A stretch of 64,000 nucleotides of DNA from Gordonia gummivorans (GTDB taxonomy: Bacteria > Actinomycetota > Actinomycetes > Mycobacteriales > Mycobacteriaceae), in contig NZ_JAKWBF010000018.1 in NCBI RefSeq assembly GCF_022513585.1, positions 47,442-111,441 on the forward strand, written 5' to 3'. Positions 34,179-41,430 of the stretch are shown piece after piece. The position numbers and the translations under genes were made by a program. Each line of letters opens with the position of its first letter. Position 1 is the first letter of the stretch. The notes under the pieces are model-generated. The model worked only from the letters and a program-made list of their open reading frames with translations. It was not told the DNA's origin and did no database searches.

Positions 34179-34784
34179 ATGTCTGTTCCCGGTCTGTTCT
34201 CGCAGCCGGCCCCGTCCACCGACGATTCGGATCCCATCCTCGACGCGGCCCTCGATGTCTTCGCCGACATCGGTGTCCGGCGCGCCACCGTCGACGAGGT
34301 CGCCCAGCGAGCAGGCGTCGGACGGGTGACCGTCTACCGCCGAATCGGCGGCAAGAACGAGATCCTCGCCGCGGTGATGATCCGGGAGTCGCAGCGGCTG
34401 TACGCGGCGGTTGGTGCTGCAGCGGCAGCCGCCGACAGCTTCGAGGATCGGGTGGTGCACGCCTTCGCGACCACGGTGACCACGGTGCGCTCCAACCGGG
34501 TGTGGAATCGGCTGCTCGAACTCGAGGCCACCACGGTCCTCGACCAGCTCACCGTGAACGCGTCGACCGTGCTCGCCGGTGCGGTGGCCGCCACCGCCGA
34601 GGTCCTGCGCGGACCCGACATGTCCCTCGACGACGACGAACTACTCGCCCGAGCCGAGATCCTGGTGCGCATCACCCATTCGATCCTGCTGACGCCTCGC
34701 ATCCGCCTGCCGCTCGGCACCTACGAGGATGTCGAGGCCTTCGCGCGCCGGCACCTGGTCCCCATCGCCGCGCTGCCGACGTGA
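34179..34784 (+). CDS. TetR/AcrR family transcriptional regulator
   Basis: This is a 201-residue repressor. The N-terminal helix-turn-helix reads ALDVFADIGVRRATVDEVAQRAGVGRVTVYRRIGGKNEIL, and the rest is a helical ligand domain (residues 75-200). It is divergently placed against the metal-dependent protein/reductase/BVMO/SDR/SRPBCC cluster with a short shared promoter region, which is the usual arrangement for local repression relieved by the pathway substrate or product. Confidence 0.92.
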   Translation: MSVPGLFSQPAPSTDDSDPILDAALDVFADIGVRRATVDEVAQRAGVGRVTVYRRIGGKNEILAAVMIRESQRLYAAVGAAAAAADSFEDRVVHAFATTVTTVRSNRVWNRLLELEATTVLDQLTVNASTVLAGAVAATAEVLRGPDMSLDDDELLARAEILVRITHSILLTPRIRLPLGTYEDVEAFARRHLVPIAALPT

Positions 34785-34940
34785 GCTCCCCACCGCTCAC
34801 CGCTCCTAGTTCGGTGACTAGCGCTCTGACCTGCACATAAGCGTCCACCACCCCACGCTCTCGGAGGTGCCCGAGGCGTCAGCCGAAGGGATGCCTCGAA
34901 GGCAGGCGAACGGGCCACGTCAGCGAGCCACCGGACCACT

Positions 34941-35060
34941 GAAAGTAGGGGAAGGTTCTTCCCCTACTTTCTGCCCCTGCTTGTTGAGTCGCCCGCGAGA
35001 AAACTCGCGGGGAGGACTCCAAGGGTAGGGGACGAGTTTCTTCCCCTATTTTCTTGTGGG
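34941..35060. repeat. Double-hairpin dispersed repeat, copy C
   Basis: The left hairpin AAAGTAGGGG/CCCCTACTTT (34942-34971), a middle stem CCGCGAGAAAACTCGCGG (34993-35010), the conserved GGAGGACTCCAAGGGTAGGGG, and a right hairpin through TTCCCCTATTTTCTTGTGGG. It has the same order of parts as copies A and B. It sits in the 496-bp gap between the convergent TetR and alpha/beta-hydrolase genes. The rest of that gap holds a REP-like element and no gene I can support. Confidence 0.75.
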
Positions 35061-35186
35061 TCATAGCCGCCGCGTCCCGCTCGACGGCGCTCTTCCTGCG
35101 TCCATGATCGTCGGCAAGGCCGACGGAGGGTCGCTGATCCACAAATGCCCATTTGCCCCGGTCACGACGCCACCCCGTGGCCGCAA

Positions 35187-35265
35187 CACTGAGGTGCGAG
35201 GAGCGCTAGCGATTCGCTAGCGGCGAGCAGGCTCGCACCTGAGCCAGCGGGAGAGGCTCGCACAG
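35187..35265. repeat. REP-like element, diverged copy
   Basis: CACTGAGGTGCGAGGAGCGC followed by a GCTAGCGATTCGCTAGC stem and GGCTCGCACCTGAG is a rearranged member of the same family, with two short direct GAGGCTCGCAC/GGCTCGCACC parts. It lies just past the stop of the alpha/beta-hydrolase gene. Confidence 0.6.
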
Positions 35266-35280
35266 CCGGCGGCAGGGAAT

Positions 35281-37026
35281 CTAATCCCGGCTCAGGTACG
35301 GAAGCAGCGCTTGGGTTTTCGCATCGGACCAGCCGGGCGGATTCAGGATCTTCGACCACGCGTACGGGATGGCCGAGAGATAGTCGTGGCCGTGACCGTC
35401 GGGCACGCCCGTGGACACCGCCATGTCGGCAGAGACCTGGAGGAAGGTCACGAACGGAATCCACTGCATCGAGCTCAGCACGTCGCGCCCGCGCGGCTCG
35501 GAGAGCCAGTCGGGTTTGTTCAGGATGAGCCGCGGCGACCACCAGGTGATGGGGTCGCTGGCGTGCTGCAGGTAGACGATGCGTTTCGCCTCCCACTCGG
35601 TGGCGGGACGTCCGAGATCGGTCTCGTCGGCGATGAAGCGGACCTTCTCGCCGTTCTCATAGATGGGCATCACCTGAGGTGAGCCGGCATCGCGCTGGCG
35701 TGTGGTGTCGTTCCACAGCGTGTTGTTGAAGGTCGGGCCGGAGAACAGTGCGCCGTCGGTGCGCGCGGCGACGTCCGGGATGGTGCCGAACGGGGCCTCC
35801 CCGGCGAACGAGCCGAGACTCTCGCCGAAGACCACCAGCTTGGGCCTGGTCTGCTCGGGCATCGCCTGCACGCGATCGGAGATCGCCTCGAACAGCGCGA
35901 GCCCGGCCTGGCGGGCACGTTCCTTGTCGACGAGGAACGAGATCCAGCTCGGGAGGTAGGAGTACTGCATCGCAGCGATCGCGGTGTTGCCGTTGTACAT
36001 GTACTCGAGGCTGTCGACGGTGCCCTTGTTCACCCATCCGCTGCCCGTGGTGGATCCGACCGCCACCACCGCACGCTGCAGTCCACCGGTGCGTTCGAGT
36101 TCACGCGCCACCAGCTGGGCGTTCTCCTTCACGGAGTCGGTGGACTCCAGCCCTGCGTACACCCGGATCGGTTCCATTGCCGGCGCTCCGTTGAACGCCG
36201 CGAGTTCGGCCTGCGTCGGCCCCTTGGAGATGAACACCCGACCCTCACGCCCGAGGGATTCCCAGGTGACCAGCGAACCGGGTCCGCCGGATCGCAGCGA
36301 CGACGTCGGCGCCACCGAATCCGGTTTCGTCTCGTCGTTGGCGGCGGCGAATGACGCGTTCAGCGCCTGCATACCGTAATTGGCGATCACGCCGTTGAGT
36401 GCGAAGAAGGTGACCAGGACGACGACAAACGCCGCGGTCGCGGCCGAGATACGGGGAGGCACGAAGCGAGTCAGCCAGCGGCTCAACGCGCGCACGCCGG
36501 CACCCCACGCCTGACCGATCGACATCAGCAAGACGAACGTGAAGAACGTGACAAGTGTGACGATCGGGACCGCGGTCCAATCCAACCGTACGACGCCCAT
36601 CAGATCGCGAATCTCGTTCTGCCAGTGATTGAACCAGAGAAACATCACCACCGTGCCGACCAGTGCGACCACCGCCAGGACCAACCATGCCCACCGGGGC
36701 GGACGCGGCCACGGCTCCTCGCGGGACACCAGGTAGCGCGCCAGCCAGGTGAAGAACACGACCACGCCGTAACCGATCGCGGCCGACCCGCCACTGATCA
36801 GCCCTTGAAACAGCGGCCCACGGGGCAGCAACGACGGAGTGGCCGAAAGCCACATGAACACCAGCGCGCCGATCATGCCGCCGAATGCGTACCGGTGCAG
36901 CTGGCGATGCAAGGCCCCGGACAGGCGGTCACGGCGGCCCGGTTTGATCGAATCCGCAGCGGCGTCGGACGCGGCCGCGTCCTCCGGCACGGTCTCGTCG
37001 GTGTCGACGGCCGAGTCACTCGTCAT
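35281..37026 (-). CDS. Alpha/beta-hydrolase membrane protein (Abhydrolase_9/Rv1069c-like)
   Basis: This is a 581-residue protein. An acidic N-terminal tail of about 45 residues is followed by four to five membrane helices (45-235), and then by a large soluble domain with an alpha/beta-hydrolase nucleophile elbow VFGESLGSFAG and a late histidine region (DGHGHDYLSAIPYAW). I recall the architecture as PF15420-PF10081, conserved in mycolata and probably acting on envelope lipids, with no proven reaction. ATG 37026; divergent from the CPBP gene. Confidence 0.87.
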   Translation of the reverse strand: MTSDSAVDTDETVPEDAAASDAAADSIKPGRRDRLSGALHRQLHRYAFGGMIGALVFMWLSATPSLLPRGPLFQGLISGGSAAIGYGVVVFFTWLARYLVSREEPWPRPPRWAWLVLAVVALVGTVVMFLWFNHWQNEIRDLMGVVRLDWTAVPIVTLVTFFTFVLLMSIGQAWGAGVRALSRWLTRFVPPRISAATAAFVVVLVTFFALNGVIANYGMQALNASFAAANDETKPDSVAPTSSLRSGGPGSLVTWESLGREGRVFISKGPTQAELAAFNGAPAMEPIRVYAGLESTDSVKENAQLVARELERTGGLQRAVVAVGSTTGSGWVNKGTVDSLEYMYNGNTAIAAMQYSYLPSWISFLVDKERARQAGLALFEAISDRVQAMPEQTRPKLVVFGESLGSFAGEAPFGTIPDVAARTDGALFSGPTFNNTLWNDTTRQRDAGSPQVMPIYENGEKVRFIADETDLGRPATEWEAKRIVYLQHASDPITWWSPRLILNKPDWLSEPRGRDVLSSMQWIPFVTFLQVSADMAVSTGVPDGHGHDYLSAIPYAWSKILNPPGWSDAKTQALLPYLSRD

Positions 37027-37138
37027 GCGAACCCCCAGTTATGTGGCGTACGGGCTCGCATCCTATCTGTACCCGGCACAATCGAGCGGTGTCGGCCCAC
37101 TTCGGGCGACGAACGGACAACGACAGACAGGTTCGGGG

Positions 37139-37852
37139 ATGGATGAGGGTAGGCGGCGCCTCGAGGGTGTGCTGGTCGTTGTCGCGATCCTCATCGCCCT
37201 CACCGCTGCCGATCTGCTCGCGCACTACTCGCACGCCCCCATCTCATACTTCGTGGTGCCGGCAACCGCCCTGCTTCTGGTGGCTACCGCACGCGTCGCC
37301 GGACTGACCTGGACGGATCTGGGGCTGTCGAGGAAGCAGCTGAGCAACGGCATCGCCTACGCGCTCGCCGCGATCATCGTGGTGGGCGCAATCGTCTCGG
37401 TCGCCGTCGCGGTTCCCGCGAGCCGCGACTTCTTCATGTCCGACCGGTACGCCGACCCCTCCGACGCCCTGTTTGCCGCATTCATCGTCATCCCGCTGCA
37501 GACGGTGATTCCGGAGGAGCTGATCTTCCGGGGCGTGCTGCAGGGCACGCTGATGAGATTCTTCGCCACGCGAGTGGCGCTCACCATCGGTGCGGTGGCC
37601 TTCGGGTTGTGGCACCTCACGTCGTCACTCGGCCTGACTGCAGGCAACGAGGGGCTCTCCGACACGCTCGGCAGCGGAACGTTCGGGCAGATCGCCGGCG
37701 TCGTGGGCGCGGTGGTCGCGACGACGCTCGCCGGCTTCGCCTTCGGCTGGCTGCGCATGCGCAGCGACAGCCTGCTCGCCCCGGTGGCGTTGCACTGGGC
37801 ACTCAACGCCACCGGCGCGATCGGCGTTGCCGTCGCCTGGCACCTCGGTTAG
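37139..37852 (+). CDS. CPBP family intramembrane glutamic endopeptidase
   Basis: This is a 237-residue polytopic membrane protein of the CPBP (CAAX protease and bacteriocin-processing) family. Motif 1 EELIFRG, motif 2 FGLWHLTS and motif 3 HWALNATGA carry the catalytic glutamates and histidines inside the membrane. ATG 37139 follows GGTTCGGGG and removes a long antisense extension. The stop overlaps the convergent transporter gene by 4 bp. Function unknown beyond the family's glutamic protease activity. Confidence 0.9.
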   Translation: MDEGRRRLEGVLVVVAILIALTAADLLAHYSHAPISYFVVPATALLLVATARVAGLTWTDLGLSRKQLSNGIAYALAAIIVVGAIVSVAVAVPASRDFFMSDRYADPSDALFAAFIVIPLQTVIPEELIFRGVLQGTLMRFFATRVALTIGAVAFGLWHLTSSLGLTAGNEGLSDTLGSGTFGQIAGVVGAVVATTLAGFAFGWLRMRSDSLLAPVALHWALNATGAIGVAVAWHLG

Positions 37853-39240
37853 GACGCGCTGACCTTGTCACCCGCCAGCTCGTGAAAGTCGTTCTCCCGG
37901 CTGGGGATCTGGGTGCCACGAATCGAACAGCCCGCGGTTTCCTTCAGGAATCGAAGGGCCACCATGCCGATGGCGCAGGCCGCCATCATGTACACCGCCG
38001 GGAACAGACTCCACCCGGTCACCGTGATCACCCAGTCGTTGACGAGCGGTGCGGTACCACCGAATGCCGCCGTCGCGACGTTGTAGGAGATCGCGAAACC
38101 CGCGTAGCGCACCTGGGTGGGGAACATCGCCGGGAAGGTCGCCGAGATCGTCGACAACTGCGGGATGTACAGCAGCCCCAGAATGACGAATCCGACTATG
38201 GCCCAAGCGAATCCCAACCCCATCAACCAGTAGAGCGGCACAGCCAGCACGAACAGTCCGATCAGCGAACCCCACCACATCGGCTTGCGCCCGGTCGTAT
38301 CCGACCACCGCCCGAAGAACGGGATCATCACCATCATCACCAACTGGCCGATCAGCACGACGACGTTGGCGGTGGTATCCGTCAGTCCGATCGTGCTCTT
38401 CAGGTACGTCGGCTGATAGGAGAGCAAGGTGTAGTTGGCGACGTTCAGCGCGATCACCATGCCGAACATGATGATGATCGGGCGCCAGTAGTTCGTCAGC
38501 AGATCCTTGAATCGGGTCCACGCGGTGCCCACGATCTCGTCTTCACGTTCGAGTTCCTGGAAGACCGGCGTGTCCTCCATCTGGGACCGCAGATACAGGC
38601 CGATCAGGCCCATCGGCAGCGCGAGCAGGAACGGGATACGCCAACCCCAGTCGTACATCTGGTCGTCGGTGAGCGCGAGTTCGAGGATCAACACCAGTGC
38701 GGTACCGGTGCAGAAGCCGGCGAGGGTGCCGAACTCGAGGAAGGAGCCGTACTTTCCGCGCTTGTGGTCCGGCGCATACTCGGCCATGAACGTTGCCGCG
38801 CCCCCGTATTCGCCGCCGGTGGAGAACCCCTGTACGACGCGCAGGAGGATCAGCAGAATGGGAGCCCACACCCCGATCATCGCGTGCGAGGGCAGGACAC
38901 CGATGAGTGCGGTGGCTACCGATATCAACAGAATCGTCAGTGCAAGAACGGATTTCCTCCCGATCCGGTCACCGATGGGACCCCACACCATGCCGCCCAA
39001 GGGGCGTAGCGCGAAGGAGATCGCGAAACCGAGCATGGTGAGCACGGTGCCCCATTCGCCGGGGAAGAAGGCCGCCGTCAGATAGGTGACGCTGACGCCG
39101 TAGACGCCGTAGTCGTACCACTCCGTTGCGTTACCGATCGCCGATGCGCCAATTGCTTTGCTGAGTAGTTTCTTTCCCTCCGGCGACTCCGGGTCGGGAG
39201 CCAGACTCTCGTAGGTGTCCGGTGAAGATACTGCAGCCAT
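37849..39240 (-). CDS. MHS-family MFS symporter, ProP-like (compatible-solute uptake candidate)
   Basis: This is a 463-residue, twelve-helix proton symporter of the metabolite:H+ symporter family. It shows ATEWYDYGVYG in helix 1, the MFS motif GDRIGRKSVL, QGFSTGGEYGGAATFMAEYAPDHKRG, WGWRIPFLLALP and the tail motif KETAGCSIRG. These match ProP (proline/betaine/ectoine transporter) more closely than shikimate permeases, including the KETA-x-x-x-x-G tail; the long regulatory coiled coil of E. coli ProP is missing. It lies 93 bp downstream of the GntR/FCD gene on the same strand. The shared operator core suggests it imports the substrate of the 19.5-29.2 kb operon. Confidence 0.85.
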   Translation of the reverse strand: MAAVSSPDTYESLAPDPESPEGKKLLSKAIGASAIGNATEWYDYGVYGVSVTYLTAAFFPGEWGTVLTMLGFAISFALRPLGGMVWGPIGDRIGRKSVLALTILLISVATALIGVLPSHAMIGVWAPILLILLRVVQGFSTGGEYGGAATFMAEYAPDHKRGKYGSFLEFGTLAGFCTGTALVLILELALTDDQMYDWGWRIPFLLALPMGLIGLYLRSQMEDTPVFQELEREDEIVGTAWTRFKDLLTNYWRPIIIMFGMVIALNVANYTLLSYQPTYLKSTIGLTDTTANVVVLIGQLVMMVMIPFFGRWSDTTGRKPMWWGSLIGLFVLAVPLYWLMGLGFAWAIVGFVILGLLYIPQLSTISATFPAMFPTQVRYAGFAISYNVATAAFGGTAPLVNDWVITVTGWSLFPAVYMMAACAIGMVALRFLKETAGCSIRGTQIPSRENDFHELAGDKVSAS

Positions 39241-39333
39241 CTGTGCCTCCTGAAGATCGTTCGGCCAGTTGTTTCTCGAGTGTGTTCACATCGGTGGACA
39301 CGAGAACCCCGTTCGATACGACCAGGCTGCTTC

Positions 39334-40092
39334 TCAACCTGCGTCAGCGGTGTCCCGACCGTCGTCTTCGTCACCGATCAGACGCCGCAGACCGTCGGCC
39401 ATGTGCGCGATCATCAGCGTGTCGGCCGCGGGCACGTCGCCGGCGGCAATGGCGTCCACCAACGCCTGATGTTCGTCGATCCGTTCCTTTCCCGAGGAAT
39501 AGGTTCCTCGCATGGCCCGCAAGCACATTCGTGTCTCCACGCGAATCGTCTCGTGCAGACGCGAAAGGCGCTTGCTCCCGGCCAGTTCCACCAGCTCCTG
39601 GTGAAAGTGCATGTCCGCCTCGGCCATTCCAGCACCGTTGGGCTCGTCCGCGAACGCACGCATGGCCTCGACCGCCTCGGTCAACACCGACACCGCATCG
39701 GATTCGGCACGCATGATCACCTGCTCGGTGGCCGCACGTTCCACCGCGGTGCGCGCGATGTACATGTCGCGGATGTCGTCGTCGTCCATCGACACCACGA
39801 ACAACCCGCGGTTGCGATGACTCACCAGCAGGCCTTCTGCGGTGAGTCGCTGCATCGCTTCACGCAGCGGACCCCGACTGACCCCCAGGTCGGCGGCGAG
39901 TCCCGACTCGGTGAGTTGTGCACCGGGCAGGAAGTCGCCGTTCGCAATTGCATTGTGCAACTTACGCGCAATGATCGCCGGTGTCGACTCTTGCACCAGC
40001 GGTGTCAGCACCCCGCGACGGCTCTGGGCAGAGCGTTCACGCTGGTGAGACGCCGTTCCTTCGCCCGTCCTCGCCACCGTCATCAACCCCAT
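39334..40092 (-). CDS. GntR family transcriptional regulator, FCD domain
   Basis: This is a 252-residue FadR-type regulator. The winged helix-turn-helix is LTESGLAADLGVSRGPLREAMQRLTAEGLL, and an all-helical FCD ligand domain contains metal/ligand residues (DMHFHQELVELAGSKRL, ERIDEHQALVDAIAAGD). ATG 40092 is chosen; the extended reading to 40107 would use TTG, and ATG 40083 is also possible. A 20-bp palindrome lies 25 bp upstream, implying autoregulation, and its core recurs before the catabolic operon at 19470. FCD regulators usually sense small carboxylic acids or amino-acid derivatives. Confidence 0.9.
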   Translation of the reverse strand: MGLMTVARTGEGTASHQRERSAQSRRGVLTPLVQESTPAIIARKLHNAIANGDFLPGAQLTESGLAADLGVSRGPLREAMQRLTAEGLLVSHRNRGLFVVSMDDDDIRDMYIARTAVERAATEQVIMRAESDAVSVLTEAVEAMRAFADEPNGAGMAEADMHFHQELVELAGSKRLSRLHETIRVETRMCLRAMRGTYSSGKERIDEHQALVDAIAAGDVPAADTLMIAHMADGLRRLIGDEDDGRDTADAG

Positions 40093-40117
40093 TTCTCGAC
40101 CCGACAACCGCCTGTCG

Positions 40118-40137
40118 GTAGATTGTTGACAATCTAC
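40118..40137. promoter_or_regulatory. Palindromic GntR/FCD operator (autoregulatory)
   Basis: GTAGATTGTTGACAATCTAC is a perfect 9-bp inverted repeat around TG. It contains TTGT-N2-ACAA, in line with the FadR-subfamily consensus GT...AC, and lies in the promoter of the regulator/transporter pair. Its 13-bp core is found again at 19431-19443. Confidence 0.7.
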
Positions 40138-40231
40138 CCGCCCGTTGTCGGAGTGACAACCACGTCAGCGTCACGGGAGCCCGGGACGTAGGCCTCTACT
40201 CATCTGAAACCGGTGGCGCGACAATGGCGAT

Positions 40232-40756
40232 ATGAGCGCAACCGCCCTCGTCGCCTACGCAAGTGCAGACGGGTCGACCGCGGACGTCGCCGAACGTCTG
40301 GGCGAGCACCTGCGTAGCGCGGCGATGCACGTGACCGTCGCCTCGGTCGGCGAGCAACCCGACCCAGCGGATTTCGATATCGTCGTCGCAGGCAGCCCCA
40401 TTCACGACGGTGCGTTGTTGCCGGACTTCACCGGCTTCGTCGACGACAACGCGGCCGCGCTTCGCGAGCGACCGGTGTGGCTGTTCTCGCTCGGCATGGG
40501 ACCTACTCTCCGAGGACCGGTCGGGGCGATCTTCCGGACAAAGGTTCCGCCTGCTGTCGCCGCCATTCGGGATCGATTGGCCGCACACGACTACCACCCG
40601 TTCGCCGGTAGGTTCGGCCGTCCGCCGGATCGCAAGATTCGGATGATCATGTGGGTGATGGGTGCGCGGCCGGGTGACCACCGCGACTGGGCAGATGTCG
40701 AGCGATGGGCGACGACCATCGCGCAGCAAGCACCTCAGGACCTGACGAACCGATAG
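40232..40756 (+). CDS. Flavodoxin domain-containing protein (HemG-like)
   Basis: This 174-residue protein has an FMN-binding flavodoxin fold: phosphate loop YASADGSTADVAERL at the N-terminus, VAGSPIHDGALL and LFSLGMGP. It resembles menaquinone-dependent protoporphyrinogen oxidase HemG and related actinobacterial flavodoxins; a role in heme synthesis should not be assumed. Its 3' end overlaps the convergent kdpE by 22 bp. Confidence 0.85.
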   Translation: MSATALVAYASADGSTADVAERLGEHLRSAAMHVTVASVGEQPDPADFDIVVAGSPIHDGALLPDFTGFVDDNAAALRERPVWLFSLGMGPTLRGPVGAIFRTKVPPAVAAIRDRLAAHDYHPFAGRFGRPPDRKIRMIMWVMGARPGDHRDWADVERWATTIAQQAPQDLTNR

Positions 40757-41430
40757 CCCATCCCGGCCTCGGTGAGTAGATGTTTGGGGTGTGCGGGATC
40801 GTCCTCGAGCTTGCGACGGAGGCTGGCCAGATACACGCGCAGGTAGTTGGTCTGCGTCCCGTACGACGGTCCCCACACAGACTGCAGGATCTCCTTCTGC
40901 CCCACCAGCTTCCCCTCGTGGCGCACCAGGATCTCGAGGATGCCCCATTCCGTCGGCGTCAGGTGGACGGCGGCACCGTCACGTGTCACGGACTTCGCTC
41001 CCAGATCGACCACGAACCCGCCAGCGTCGACAACCGGCACCTCCGGCGTATCGGCGAGGACCGACCCCCGCCGTACGGCGGCCCGCAACCGCGCCAGAAA
41101 CTCCTCCATGCCAAAGGGTTTGGTGACGTAGTCGTCGGCGCCGGCATCGAGGGCGGCCACCTTGTCGGCGGCATCGCTGCGTGCGGACAACACGATGACC
41201 GGTACATTGGTCCAGCCTCGCAGCCCCTCCAGCACGGTGAGGCCGTCGATGTCGGGCAGGCCCAGATCGAGGACGACGACCTGCGGATTGGTGCGTGCTG
41301 CCGCCGAGAGCGCCTCGGCACCGGTGGCCGCTGTCGTCACGGCAAAGCCACGGGCGTTCAAATTGATACGCAGGGCCCGCAACAACTGGGGTTCGTCGTC
41401 GACGACGAGCACCCGGACATGGGCAGTCAT
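40735..41430 (-). CDS. kdpE: KDP operon response regulator KdpE
   Basis: This is an OmpR/PhoB-type response regulator of 231 residues. The receiver domain has VVDDEP, the phospho-acceptor aspartate in VLDLGLPDIDG and the lysine in VTKPFGMEEF; a winged-helix domain follows (LTPTEWGILEILVRHEG...GYRFVR). Start ATG 41430 overlaps the kdpD stop (ATGA); the longer frame is antisense to kdpD. It activates kdp transcription at low potassium. Last gene of the kdp operon. Confidence 0.95.
   Translation of the reverse strand: MTAHVRVLVVDDEPQLLRALRINLNARGFAVTTAATGAEALSAAARTNPQVVVLDLGLPDIDGLTVLEGLRGWTNVPVIVLSARSDAADKVAALDAGADDYVTKPFGMEEFLARLRAAVRRGSVLADTPEVPVVDAGGFVVDLGAKSVTRDGAAVHLTPTEWGILEILVRHEGKLVGQKEILQSVWGPSYGTQTNYLRVYLASLRRKLEDDPAHPKHLLTEAGMGYRFVRS

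Noticed and set aside
14631..35160. GGGCAAATGGG shared near repeat copies B and C as part of the element
   Set aside because: The 11-mer lies on different sides and strands relative to the two copies, so a chance match is as likely.
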